A stretch of DNA of 64,000 nt from Parietaria judaica (lineage: Eukaryota; Streptophyta; Magnoliopsida; Rosales; Urticaceae), in the NCBI GenBank assembly GCA_954871525.1, contig OX940862.1, positions 45,129,732 through 45,193,731 of the forward strand, read 5' to 3'. A model generated the notes under the pieces. That model did not search any database. It saw only the letters and a program-made list of their open reading frames with translations, and had not been told where the DNA came from. Positions 36,083 through 48,650 of this stretch are shown here, piece after piece (within the stretch, counting starts at the first letter, position 1; each line of letters starts with the position of its first letter). The position numbers and the translations under genes are program-made.

Positions 36083-36449
36083 TTCGTCTTCTCTGGTGAG
36101 GAGACCAGCCTGTGTTTTGATCTATTTGGTTGTTGAGAATATATACCGTAGAGGTTTTGTGTTTTTGATCCTTATTGATACGCGTAGTCTCTGTATTGTA
36201 CGTTGTTGTACATTTGACTCCATGGAAAGAAAGTCTTGTCAATTTTTTTTGTACTCGTTTGTTTCAGCTTTGAATTTTTAAAGTTAACCAAATATTTCTT
36301 TTATTCATTGATCGGCGAAAGCGAAAGTGTCGTCTTTTTTGTTTCGGCTTTGAATTTTTAAAGTTAACCAAATTTTCATGGTCATATATGAGTTTTTTTT
36401 CTTCGTATTTTCAGCAGATTGTACTGTGAAAGTAGCTGATTTATTTATT

Positions 36450-36890
36450 TTAATGGTGATTGTTCTGATTTGAATTATTTGAATATGGTTTTGAAATCCT
36501 TGTGTTCAAAACGCCCCAGACCTGGACGACGAGGCGAAAGGTCTGGTCGTTGGAGGAGTAGTGGCTGTTGTCGGGGTGGAGGAGGAGCGCGAGGCGGTGG
36601 TAGTTGCGCTTGAGGATGTCGTCGTCAGCGCGGGAATCGGCTTGGATGATGGTGTACCAGTTGTTGTGGTTGTTGACGCTGCGGTCGCCGGCGAGGAGGA
36701 CGTCGACAATGGCGAGGATCTGGTCGGAGCCGTCGAGGAGGGGCTCGGTCTCTTGCGCCAGGACAGCAAAGTTGCGGCTTCCATTGAGATTGCGTCTGCA
36801 GAGGAACTTCTCGGAGATACCGAGGGGTCGCTCCGCCTCCGCTTGGCTGCCGCTGGATTCCATGACGCTCTCTCTCTCTCTGCCCGACAT
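36450..36890 (-). pseudogene. Captured J-domain (DnaJ-like) gene fragment, open frame intact
   Basis: A 146-aa open frame, Met at 36890 or a second Met at 36863. The order is an ESSGSQAEAERPLGISEKFL start, AQETEPLLDGSDQILAIVDV, WYTIIQ, then RNYHRLALLLHPDN with the HPD motif and a VWGVLN helix. This matches the N-terminal domain plus J-domain of a plant J-protein family (co-chaperones that stimulate Hsp70), cut off soon after the J-domain at a low-complexity Asn/His tail. The residue after HPD is Asn instead of the common Lys/Arg. Unlike the other two captured fragments it has no stop. Whether it is expressed is unknown; the promoter side faces the GTTAC array. Confidence 0.75.
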
Positions 36891-36899
36891 AATTGTATA

Positions 36900-38660
36900 G
36901 AATACACTTATGTAATTGTGCTTACAGAAGTGTAACTACAATTACACTTATATAACCGTAGTTACATTATTTAAAAACTGTTATTTATATAATAAATCTA
37001 ACTTTTACCATTGTTACAGGGAATTTGGTAGGTATGGATCATGTAACAGGAGTTACACTTTTGAAATGGGAGTTACACTTTTGTAATCACAGTTACTCTT
37101 ACGTGACTCTAACTGTTACACTTATGTAACATGAGTTACACTTTTGTAATCACAGTTACTCTTACGTAACTTTAATTGTTACACTTATATAACGGTAGTT
37201 ACACTTTTGTAAACACGGTTACTCTTACGTGAATATAATTGTTATATATATAATTATATTGATTGATTCTCCATGCTAAGAAAAAAAGAATTCCTTCATA
37301 CGGTGAAAAATACAAGAAGTTAGCTCATACGTAACTCTAATTGTTATATATATAATTATATCATTGTCGAGCATGTGGCAAATTAGGCCATATATAACAA
37401 ACGTTCTTGTATTATATCTTTACATTATGACACAAGTTAGAAAAATGTAACTAGCTTTACATTTATGATATATAGTATATACAATTACATTTATGATATA
37501 TATGTTCATTAGAGTAACACTTATGTAAATGGAGTTACATCGTTGTAACTGTAATTAATTTTTTGTAACTGAAGTTACATTGTTGTAACTGGAGTTAAAC
37601 TTTTGTAACCGAAGTTACACTTTGTAATTGAAGTTACACTTATGTAACCGAAGTTACACTTTGTAATTGAAGTTACACTTATGTAACTAGAGTTACAATT
37701 TCGTAAATTCTAGTCATATATGGTTAAACGTATGTTACATATAATTATATTAATTGAGTATCCATCTAAAAGTATGTAGCAATGATTTCACGTAATTTGA
37801 GTTACATAAAAGAATTTAAATTCAATATTTTCGATAACTGCAGTTACACTTATGTACTAGAGTTACACTTTTCTAACTAAAGTTACATTTTGTGTAACTA
37901 TAGTTACACTTTTGTAGCTAAAGTTACATTTGTGTAACGACAGTTACACTTTTGTAACTAAAGTTACATTTTTGTAACTAAAGTTACACTTTGGTCTTTA
38001 CATTTTTGTAACTAAAGTTACGTTTTTGTAACTAAAGTTACACTTTGGTCTTTACATTTTTGTAACTAAAGTTACGTTTTTGTAACTAAAGTTACACTTT
38101 TGTAACAACAATTACACTTTTGTAACTAAACTTACATTTTTTAACGACAATTACACTTTTATAACTAAAGTTACATTTTGTGACTAAAGTTATATTTTTG
38201 TAACTAAAGTTACACTTTTATAACTAAAGTTACATTTTGTGACTAAAGTTATATTTTTGTAACTAAAGTTACACTTTTGTAACTAAACACACTTTTATAA
38301 CTACAGTTACACTTTTATAACTAAAGTTACATTTTTGTAACGACATAATTTGAGTCACTTGTTCATAGTTATAGTTACGTAGATATAACTTGCACTGCAT
38401 GTACACGATATATATATATATATATAATTACATACACTTTTGTAATCAGAGTTACACTTACGTAACTCTAATTATATAAAATTACCTTTATGTTACATAT
38501 AATTATATTGATTGAATCTCCATAATTTTATTACCATTTGTAATTGTTATAATTATTATTACATACAAGTGACTCAAGTTACGCTTAGATAGCTGTAATT
38601 ACATCAAGTTATTCAAGTTACATATGAAGAATTACAATTACAATATGGAAAATTTATCAG
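36900..38660. repeat. GTTAC/GTAAC palindromic minisatellite array
   Basis: About 1.7 kb dominated by a near-palindromic unit of about 18-22 bases (AGTTACACTTTTGTAACTA). It alternates AGTTACA and TGTAACT, most regular from 37840 to 38340. There are longer perfect-period segments, such as two copies of CACTTTGGTCTTTACATTT-containing blocks near 37990-38060. Short versions occur in the relative at 49620-49710, 51110-51220 and 51950-52070, so it is a feature of the MULE family that expanded here. Confidence 0.9.
37270..37420 (+). pseudogene. MuDR-like transposase zinc-knuckle relic
   Basis: Reads KKKRIPSYGEKYKKLAH, then a GTAACTCTAATTG-containing insertion, then HCRACGKLGH and (after a shift) NKRSC. 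This restores a C-X2-C-X4-H-X4-C knuckle after a basic stretch, the usual C-terminus of MuDR transposases. The same segment, without the insertion, lies at 51340-51450. It shows that the element derives from an autonomous MULE. Confidence 0.6.
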
Positions 38661-38965
38661 CTAAAATCTCTAACGGAGCAAAATACTGTCTAAGAATCGT
38701 CGAAGCCAATCAAATTCATGTAAAATCGGAATTAGAAAGAGGAAAACCGTTGTACTATGCTATCATACTGACACATTGTATGAGAGCTCAAATTGAATAA
38801 AAGAAATGACACAATCTTAATCCTTTCAGAACACAAAAGTAGAGTGTTCAAACTACAAGACACCGCTAATCTTTATCATTCCAGCGACAAAAGCCGACAT
38901 CCATATATACACCGACCTAAGCACGGTCATCGCGGACCGGAAGACACGTGTCAAAAGCTCGCAGT

Positions 38966-39397
38966 CTAGAAACAAGCGGAGCAACACCCGACTTTTTTCA
39001 CGGCCGACACGTTGTCCTCGGACCCGACGTTGATGGTCTGCCCCTTAGGCAGCGTCGGCGGGTCCTTCCCTAGGTCGAGGGCTTTCCGGCTCACGACGCG
39101 GTAGAGTTGCGACAAGACTTTGGTGAAGGAGTTCTCGACGTTGAGGGACTCGAGGGTCGAGGTCTCCATGAAGAAGGTGCTCTCCCTCTCAACGAAGGCC
39201 TTGGCGTCTTTGGTGGAAACCGCTCTCAGGTGCCGGAGATCGACTTTGTTCTTGATGAGCATGATCACGATGTTGGCGTCGGAGTGGTCCCTCAGCTCCT
39301 TCAGCCACCTCTCCACGTTCTCGAACATCACATGCCGCGTCACGTCGTACACCAGCAGAGCCCCGACGACGCCTCTTTAGTACGCGCTCGTGATCAC
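38966..39397 (-). pseudogene. Captured RABA (Rab11-type) GTPase exon-2 fragment
   Basis: Starting at [32 protein letters not shown], it runs through [38 protein letters not shown] and [10 protein letters not shown] to a CCSACF prenylation end and stop at 38966. It is the second exon of a plant RABA GTPase. A TAA replaces Tyr in SAYYRG. NKxD is kept (NKVDL), but the preceding Gly is Lys, and the ETSAL motif reads ETSTL. Exon 1 with the P-loop and switch I is absent and the acceptor before the exon is not AG, so no functional GTPase can be made. Confidence 0.88.
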
Positions 39398-40099
39398 ACG
39401 ATACCATAAAAACAAAGACACAGAAACAAATCACTTTGAACAAATCAAATCCAGTACTGATATCTAGATCAAGAAATATGACCAATAATGATACCAAATT
39501 CATAGCAAAAATCTACTTCAGAAGCACATAATTCCAATAAAAAATAATGTTCTTACTAAACACTGCCATCAAAATTATTATAAAATATAAAAATTAAATT
39601 ACCCAGACAAGATTCAATGGAGATTTATTTCACCTCTTTCGAACTCGAACAAGCAAAACCCACATGAATCAAAAGACGAGGAAAAGAGAAAGAAACTTGA
39701 AAAACCAAAGAGGATGATAGCCTCTGAGATTCCGTCGGAGATAAGCTCGTCGAGCAATGGCGTCACCAAGCATGGATGAGAGAGAGCTTGATTAAGATGA
39801 GCAACGAGAGCTCGTTAATGGCGATAGAGGAATTAGGGTTCGAGATAAGGTCGTAAGCGATTGAAGAGTCCAGAGGGAGCTCGCCGACGATTGTAGAGAT
39901 GAGAGGGAAGCGATTGCAGAGCGAGCGAGGAAGCAATTTCAGAGCGAGGAACCGAGAGTGGAATCGAGAGAGGAGAGTGTGAGTCAGGGTAGTTTAGATA
40001 AAAAAATGTTTAAAATGAGCATGATATGAATGATTTCAAACATTGAGTATTCTTTAAAATAGTTTGACTTGGGTTGAGTATTTTGCTAACAATCCCTAA

Positions 40100-40435
40100 T
40101 TTTTAAGGAATTATTTGATTATTAAAAAAAACATAATCGTTTTATAAATACATATTTTATAAAATTATTTGATTATACTTGATATAAAATAAAAAAATGT
40201 TGGCAAACGGGAAAGAATTTTGTTTTTAAATTGCACGTGGTGGCTAAAGTACCCAATTTTTGGCCACGTGACACGCCACATGAGACAACCTAACAACCAT
40301 GTAAGCAGGTGTCTAACGGCGTTAGTTGGCCGGGAACAAAAGTGTAACATTACTTACTTCTGCCTATACTTATTGAGGTTGAGTACCTATTGGAGAATAT
40401 TGTAAAAAATTAGATATTTTTACCGTAATTAACCC
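40100..40435. repeat. Right terminal inverted repeat of MULE family 1
   Basis: Complementary partner of 34614-34975 with scattered substitutions. Its inner edge coincides with the right end of the nested element. Confidence 0.85.
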
Positions 40436-41122
40436 AAATAATAATATCGCATATATTATGAAATCACTATAAATAAAATAACCAGGTAAGCAATAATTTT
40501 AAATATAAAAAATTATACTTATTGATTAATCATGTGGTGTTTTTAAAATATGACTACGAAGTTATTTGTTTGTGCTTGAAATTTATGATTTTTTCAACTT
40601 GAACTTTTTAACTTCCGCATAACATTAAGAAAATCCGATCTTGTATTTTTGTGATATAATGATTTTTTTAAAAAATAATTATCGTTACAATTACACCATT
40701 GCATGAAACAAGTTCTATTTGATTAATATCTTTAAAATATGAATTATGATTACAATATTTTTAACATGATATATAACTATTTGTTTCTAGTTAAAATGAT
40801 TATATATTTAAAAAATTAATAATTCAATAATATAATAAATTTTGACAATTCAATATTATTAATTTATAAAAAATTTACTCAAACAATTGTTATTTTTAGA
40901 ATATATAAGTAATTTTTACCGATAATAAATAATAGTGATAAGTGATAAGTACGAAGTGAACACCCTGTCGGTTGGAAGAACCGAACGACAAACTCAAGCA
41001 CCGCTGCGAGCTTGGAGGAAGCGGTAAACGGTGAGCCACGTGTCACCCAGCTTCCCCGCCACGTGGCAGTCCTCCATTGTCACCATTACCACTCTTCTTC
41101 TTCTCCTTGACGTAAGAGTGTG
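40436..41122. other. Upstream region of the SPATA20/YyaL-like gene
   Basis: AT-rich to about 40930, then more GC-rich with a CACGTGTCACC word at 41038 and a CACGTGGCAG word at 41061 (G-box-like cores) within 90 bases of the start codon. The promoter lies here; no sharp TATA position is claimed. Confidence 0.45.
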
Positions 41123-44100
41123 ATGCTTCGACTCAGCAGCAAGTTGTCGCTCTCTCTCCGCCGTCTCTTCCCCGTCGCTTCTTCGCCGCCGATCTCCTTC
41201 TCGCCGTCTCCGCCGCGCCGGTTCCGCGCCGTGAGGCCCCTGGCCATGGCTGACCGTGCTGCGCCTTCTTCCACGAATCGCCTCGCCGCCGAGCACAGTC
41301 CTTATCTTCTCCAACACGCTCATAATCCGGTGAGTCTAGGTTTCTCATTCGCTGTCTGGTTACTCAAAGGGGATTTGAATTGCTGTTTCATTTGATATAC
41401 ACAGAAAAATTAAAATTTATATTTTATTAATGTATGTTATCAAAATCTAATTATAATTTATATCTATATAATAAAATTTCGTTAATTTAATGCTTTTGAT
41501 ATATTAATAATTTTGATTAAATAATACTGTTGTATGATATTATTATTGATAATCTAATAAATCTTTTATTATTGATATGTGAATAATAGTAAGCATGACA
41601 TATAGTATTTTTTGAATTTTGATTTTTTAATAAAATAATGATATTTTATAAATTTGTTATGGATTTATTGGATTTCTTCTATTTTTCCATGTATCATTAA
41701 TTTTGTGTATACAGCTGATATTGTATTAAAGTAACGATTATGCGTGATAATTTATCGATACGGATAAACGGAGGCGAAATCCGATAACTTTTTGTATTTA
41801 AGGATTTTGATATGAACATTTGAATCAGATTTGAAGATATAAGCTATGTTTTTTTTAATAAGGTTGATTGGTATCCATGGGGGGAAGAGGCTTTCGCCGA
41901 AGCTCGGAAGAGAAACGTCCCTATCTTCTTGTCAAGTAAGTTCGATTCCGGGAAATCGCTAATCGACATAGTTTATATGAGTTTGGAATATGTCATCTGA
42001 TGAATGTCTGTTTCCAATTCTGATTTGCTCGTTTCTTGTTGCTGCGTAAAGTCGGATACAGCACCTGCCATTGGTAAGTTCTCCTAAGGTTCTCGTTCGA
42101 AATATGAAATTATTGCTGTCGTTTTTTTGGATAAGGAAGACGAAATTTCTTGCTTACTGAAGTGAAATTTGTGATGTAAGGTGTCATGTTATGGAGGTCG
42201 AGTCTTTCGAAGACGAGGAAGTTGCTAAATTGCTGAATGATTGGTTTGTTAGTATCAAGGTGATCAATCTGATCTCGCTCTTTTATTCACCGTGCTTATC
42301 TTCATTTACACGTTAGATAGATTATTAGCTAGGTTCAACGAACTTTAATGTGGTTACATTGCTTAACATGTCATTGAACACAGGTTGATCGAGAAGAACG
42401 ACCGGACGTGGATAAGGTACATGATCTTGATCTTGTTAAGCGCTTATCGATAATGACGTAAGCGCGCTAATTGATAAATGCGTTACTGTTTCAGGTATAC
42501 ATGACGTATGTGCAGGCTTTACACGGTGGTGGAGGTTGGCCTCTGAGCGCCTTCCTTTCACCCGATTTAAAACCTCTGCTGGGCGGAACTTACTTCCCCC
42601 CTGAAGACAAGTACGGAAGACCCGGATTCAAGACGATACTCAGGTGAGGGTATAGACGTAAACTATCCTCTTTTGATGATACAAAATGATGTCAAGTTCT
42701 TTAGAATTTTCGAGACGATCTAAATTTACCATTCGTTGTATATGGTCACTAGAAAAGTGAAAGACGCATGGGATAACAAACGAGATATGCTTATGAAGAG
42801 CGGAGCATATGCAATTGAGCAGCTGACGGAGGCACTCGCGGCGAGTGCGAGTTCTAATAGATTGCCGGATGGGCTTCATCAAAACGCATTGCGTTCATGT
42901 GCCGAGCAAGTAAGTTTGTTTCGGAAGAATTTATTACGTGGTGCTGAAGAAGCACATTTTCCATGTTTAACCCTGCTCTACTCAAGTAGTCAACAGGCTT
43001 CTTCACCGTCAGGGTGCTCTCGAATCTACGCGCCTTAACTCTTCAACGTTCCATTCAATTAAATTTTGGGAATTCATCTTATCGGTGAATTCCCGTTGAC
43101 AGCCTTTGTTATTGTGATTTACGCATTCTTTCTGGGAATTTTGTGAGGGAATTCAATCAGTTCCTATCAGAATTATACTTGAACTAAGCTCTTTTATGTC
43201 ATGTATTGTCCGCTGAAGAAGAAGCCAGGCATCTAGGGGATGTGAAACAAACCGATAGCCGGGAAAAATGACTGAGTCTTGACAATAATATCGTAAACCG
43301 GTTCACTGAGAAACCCGGTTATGGTTAATTGAAGTTTTTCAGTTACCGATTAAACTTAACACCCAAAACAGGGCTCGTAGAGAAGTTTTTATAATGAAGT
43401 TATATATAAAAATAATATCTGTTTCAGTTAAAGAGTTATTATGTTAACAAGTTATTTGAAGACAAAATTTTGTTATTTTACATTACTAAGGGTTTTTTTT
43501 TTTTTTAAAAAAAAAACAGATTGTTACCTAATTTTAACCGGTTGTAGCTTATTTTCTGCATGCTTAACCGTTTTTAAGCCGAGTTGTAAGACACAGGTCT
43601 ACTATCTCTTGAACTAATACTTGTCGTTTTTTTCCCGACTCGTCTGTCTCTTACAGCTTTCGAAAAGTTATGATTCCAAGTACGGAGGATTCGGCTCTGC
43701 TCCAAAGTTCCCTAGACCTGTTGAGATTCAACTGATGCTCTATTGGTCCAAGAAATTGGAGAAAACGGAAGCAAACAAAGCTCTGCAAATGGTGTTCTTC
43801 AGCTTGCAATGCATGGCAAGAGGAGGCGTTCACGATCACATTGGAGGCGGCTTCCATCGATACAGCGTTGACGAATGCTGGCACGGTCAGTTTACCGATT
43901 AACCCAATTGGTGATCTGTTTGAAATCTCGATTATTCATTCAACTATTTATAACTGTAGAATATTTATTCTTTATTGTCTGTTATCAATTTTCTGTATTT
44001 TAGCACTTAGTTAGCCTCTCAACAATCAATTTTATTCCTGATATTTGGACCAACATGTTGAGAACTCCATCATAATTAGGTACTTTTGCTGCCTATTTCA

Positions 44101-47100
44101 CAAAATGACCGGGCTTTAAAAACATTTTCTAGGAAACGTTCCATACCATTTCCGGTGTATCTGATTTAAGGGCAGACGTCTCACCACTATAAAACTGATC
44201 AAATTTCTATGTGTACCGATTATGCGAATATTCTACTTTCAACTTGATCTTTTCGCTATCTTTCTAAATTGACGAAAGTTCTATGTTTTGCTTCTTCTTT
44301 TTTTTTGCAGTCCCGCACTTTGAGAAGATGCTGTATGATCAAGGACAACTGGCTAACGTTTACTTGGATTGTTTCGCCATCACCAAGGACGTATTCTATT
44401 CGTCCATGTCCCGAGATATTCTAGATTACTTGAGGAGAGGCATGATTGGAGCAGAAGGTGAAATATTCTCGGCGGAGGACGCTGATAGTGCCGAATCTGA
44501 AGGTTCCGCGAGAAAAAAGGAAGGAGCCTTCTATGTTTGGACTACCGAAGAGGTTGGTATCCAAAAAAAAATCGTAAAAAAAATCGTGAAAAAAAATCAC
44601 TTCCGTCGATGAAGAATTTAGATCACCGGAATTAATTTCAAGTCTTCGTTAATTGTCTGTAAATCTCGTTGTGACTGACATCCTGTCCTGATTAATTGCT
44701 AGATTGAAGATGTCCTTGGTGAAAATGCAACGTTTTTCGTCGAGCACTATTACGTAAAGCCTGAGGGTAATTGCGACCTTTCGAGAATGAGTGATCCGCA
44801 CGAGGATTTTAAGGGAAAGAATGTGCTGATCGAAAGGAAAAGTTCTTCCGAAGTGGCATCTAAATTCGGTATGCGTCTTGAGGATTATCTCAATATCATG
44901 GGAGAGTGCAGAAGAAAGCTTTTCGACGTAAGGGCAAAACGGCCAAAGCCACACTTGGACGACAAGGTATTTACACCGACTTCTTTTCTTTCGCAGTGAA
45001 AGAACTTGAAATTACCTTTATACCACTACAAGAACATGACACCGTTATTTATAGGTAATTGTAGCATGGAATGGACTTGTGATATCATCTTTTGCACGAG
45101 CTTCGAAAATTCTGAAGGGAGGATCCGAGTGCACTAAGTTTGAATTTCCTGTTGTTGGATGTGATGTAAGTTTCTATTTTCTGTTGCCACTTAAGTAAAA
45201 ATTTTAATTTTATGTTAGAAAATGTATCTTCGGTTTCTTGAGCTCCGACATAGGTGTTACACTCCTCAAGCACTTATAATGATGGTATTTATTATAGTTT
45301 GTGTTTTTCGGGTCGAGAAACGTAATGACATATGAATCTATAAATGATCAAACTAGACGCAAATGATAATCTCTTGGTATCATACAATCTATACACATAA
45401 GAAGACGGAGTTAATATTTCTCCGAGTGTTTAGCTAGGAGAAAAAGCCGTGGTATCAGCAAAATCTAAGGCCCTTCTTTAGAAGTTGCTACTACTATTTT
45501 TTCTTTCTGATTTATGTTGATGAACCACAGCCCGAGGAGTACATGAAGGTTGCAGAAAAGGCAGCGACTTTTATTCGGAAACGGCTTTACGATGAACAAA
45601 CACGGAGATTACACCACAGCTTTAGAAAAGGCCCGTCAAAGGCACCAGGGTTTCTTGATGATTACGCTTTTCTCATTTCAGCTTTGCTCGATCTTTATGA
45701 ATTCGGCGGTGGTGTAAAATGGCTAGTTTGGGCAACTGAACTACAATCTACTCAGGCAAGAAACACCTTTTTTTTTGTGTCTTGAGAAAATTATGTTAAA
45801 GACTATTTATTTAGTTATCTTTATATTTAGTCATCTTCACTACAAAGGTAGGATTAGGGGTTCTAATCCTATATGGACATTTACCTGGTCTAACACTAGA
45901 ACTAGAGACCGGGTTCATTTATCGATAAGAGTTCTTGTTTCTCTTTGATTATACATCCGGGTCCTATCAAATTACTGCTTCGAAGTGTCGCCGTTTATCT
46001 GGCATAACCAATATTATTATATGACAGTTTTTTTTTCTATATAAAATCTTAAAAATACACAAAATATGAAGTGGATGTTCAAGAGTCCCATCACTCTGTA
46101 CTCTTATAGCTCATAAAAGGTCTTAAATAATTATTATTAACAAACTGACCCCTCTAGCTAATTAAGTCCGGGTCGTATCGCATTGCAGGATGAGCTATTC
46201 CTTGATAGGGAAGGAGGAGGGTACTTTAACACTGTCGGGGATGATGCTTCAGTGCTTCTACGAGTGAAGGAAGATCACGACGGGGCCGAGCCTTCCGGAA
46301 ACTCGGTTTCCGCTATCAATCTTGTCAGATTGGGCTCTATGGTCACCGGAGATAAGGCGACCAACTACAGGCGCAACGCCGAGCATCTTCTGGTACACTT
46401 TCTTTTCACCCGACTACAAACAAACAAAATTGATATCGGGAGTAATTACTTACAGTATAGCTATATTCTCTGAACTTTTTTGTATGTGCAGTTTCGTCCC
46501 CGAACTTGTCAATTGTTGCAATTTCTTAAATTTTTCTTAAACTTTACGTTCTCGACGGTTTCGGTCAAGTTTTGAATTAAGATGCACATGCTATTGCTTA
46601 GTGGCGAAATTCGTTTTTAAGTATCAAAGTTTGACAATTTTTTGCTGTCTTAAACACTACTATATGCATTATTGATTATGACTATAAAATTGAATGATAT
46701 TATATTAAAATGAAGATCTAGAAGAAACTTGCTAGTTATAAGTTCATGGGAAACTGTTACTACCGAAAAGTTGAGGGGTGTGGATGGAATTTACTCAATT
46801 TCTTGACAGAAACGGGCTTATGCGATCCATGTCAATAACAGGCTGTGTTCGAGGGTAGGCTCAAAGATATGGGCGTGGCGGTGCCGCTGATGTGCTGCGC
46901 GGCGGACATGCTTTCCGTCCCTTCGAGGAAGCAAGTTGTGTTGGTTGGCCGTAAGCCGTCTTCGGAGTTTGAAAACATGCTCGTTGCCGTCCATTCACTA
47001 TACGACCCCAATAAAACAGTGAGTCACGTCAATAAAACAGTTCGGAGACATGAAATATAATCCTCATAAATTTCAACATTTATACACAGGTGATTCACAT

Positions 47101-47275
47101 CGATCCGACCGAACCCGAGGATATGCAATTTTGGGATGAACGCAACGGTGACATTGCGTTGATGGCTAAGAACAGCTTCTCGCCAGAAAAAGTGGTTGCT
47201 TTAGTCTGCCAGAACTTCACTTGCGCCGCTCCAGTTGCTGATCCGAGATCTCTCGTCACACTGCTCTCCCAGTAA
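41123..47275 (+). CDS. SPATA20/YyaL-like thioredoxin-domain protein (DUF255)
   Basis: Fifteen exons: 41123-41329, 41863-41935, 42052-42073, 42181-42259, 42384-42416, 42495-42643, 42753-42909, 43657-43885, 44311-44552, 44703-44966, 45055-45165, 45531-45755, 46189-46392, 46842-47018, 47090-47275. They sum to 785 aa with consistent phases. The N-terminus is Ser/Arg-rich (possible organelle targeting). Then [19 protein letters not shown] and a thioredoxin-like fold with CHWC at about 99-102, followed by the long alpha/alpha-barrel part ([43 protein letters not shown]). This is the conserved YyaL/SPATA20 family, about 790 aa; its exact role is unsettled. Intron 12 uses a GC donor. Intact. Confidence 0.92.
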
Positions 47276-48185
47276 TCCCAGAATTGCCGTGAATAGTTTT
47301 ACGGCGTCGCATATGCTGTACTAATTATCTGTATTATAATTTGAATATTATGGTAGGTCATGGATTTTTTTGCTCGTTCTTGTATAACAAGTCATCTTTG
47401 TTTTTATTTTGCTGTTACGGATTTATTTATCTAAATAAATTTGTAGTGTATATAAATTATGTACAGTAATGGTAATTGATTTATAGAAATGGTGTAATCA
47501 ATTTTAATATCAAATGGTAACAGTAGAAATCGAAATGAAAAAGAAAAAGAGAAGAAAGGAGGAAAAACAAGTTATTATCGGGAAGGGTGAACAATCTGAG
47601 TTTTTGGAACATTATTTACTGCATATTCGATATTTGGTATTCGTTCTGGTAATATCGATATTTTTATGATATTTTTATTGCATTTATTGCTTTGAAAAAT
47701 GCAACTAGGATGATTAAAAAAATACAATATAGTCATAAAATTTAAATACTAATATCATAGCTCACTTTAAATCAAAATTTGAATAGTTTTTGTTGCGATT
47801 ATCCTTTGTAATATTTTAGTTTACTCAGCACGATACGTAATTTCATGTAAGTGTTGTGATGAATTTTGAACATAAGGCCCGTTTGGAACAATTTAATTTT
47901 TACAAAAGATATTTTTAATTTTAGTTTAAGAAATAAACCGTTTAAAAAAAAACTGACAGAGGTTCGATAAATTGTATATAAAACAGTTGTTACTGCCAAT
48001 TTGGTAAAATAATTTATTTAGGTTAAAAATATTAAAATAGACTAAAATCGTATTTTTTTTTTCAAAAACAAAAGCTACGAATTATGACTTTTAAGATTCA
48101 TGTACAAAAATCTAAAATCAATTTTGTGTTTTTTGAAAAAATAATTTTGCCAAACACCTGAAAAAGCAGTTTAGTTTATTTTAAC
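47276..48185. other. Intergenic stretch, no gene recognised
   Basis: 3' flank of the SPATA20-like gene followed by AT-rich DNA. No recognisable coding segment or element ends until the MULE at 48186. Confidence 0.5.
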
Positions 48186-48614
48186 GGGATTATTAGCATA
48201 ATACTCAATTAGGATCAAACATTTTTAAACAATTCTTAAAAGTTTGATAAAATTAAAGAAATACTCATCTAAGCTTTTATAGACTACCCTGTCTTCATTC
48301 TCCTCCTTCGATCACGTCTAATTCCTTCTTCGATCAGGTCTTCTTCCATTCTTCTTCAATCACAATCGATTTCGATTTCATCTCCATCTATTTCGATTTG
48401 ATCTTCACCTGCAACCACAACCATTGGAGACGAGCTTCGTTGTTAGAGGAGAGGACGAGCTTAGGGCATAGACTGATCGCTCTAGTTTCAATGGCCATTG
48501 ACTGATCAGAGTGAGAGAGATAGAGCGACATTTAGGTCTCTATTCTTGTCCGATCGGATTTGGTTTCTTCCACAAAGTCGTTGCTCTTTTTCTCTGTGAT
48601 TCCAACCCAATTTC

Positions 48615-48616
48615 GC

Positions 48617-48647
<31 letters not shown>
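48615..48647. repeat. CT microsatellite
   Basis: Uninterrupted CT/TC run of about 30 bases inside the MULE family 2 copy. Confidence 0.9.

Positions 48648-48650
<3 letters not shown>

Larger units (their letters stand above)
35726..40096. mobile_element. MULE family 2, inner Pack-MULE with three captured gene fragments
   Basis: Ends GGACTTATTAGCAAAATACTC (left) and the complement GGGATTGTTAGCAAAATACTC (right) are flanked by the perfect 9-bp duplication TAATTTTTA (35717-35725 and 40097-40105). The 4371-bp interior holds, in order: a glutamine synthetase exon-1 fragment (+), a J-domain protein fragment (-), a GTTAC palindrome array with a relic of the MuDR zinc knuckle (+), and a RABA GTPase fragment (-). 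Carrying host exons without a working transposase is the definition of a Pack-MULE. A truncated relative lies at 48186-52750. Confidence 0.92.
34614..40435. mobile_element. MULE family 1, outer element (contains a nested MULE)
   Basis: Ends are GGTTAATTGCGGCAAAAATA at the left and, complemented, GGGTTAATTACGGTAAAAATA at the right. They continue as inverted repeats for roughly 340 bases on each side. It is flanked by a perfect 9-bp duplication AAATAATAA (34605-34613 and 40436-40444), diagnostic of Mutator-like elements. Without the inner element (35726-40096 plus its target copy) it is about 1.4 kb with no transposase, so non-autonomous. A related element lies at 49872-50973. Confidence 0.93.

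Noticed and set aside
36561..36935. Long plus-strand frames opposite the J-domain fragment
   Set aside because: Antisense to a recognisable J-domain frame; Val-rich composition is a codon-shadow effect.
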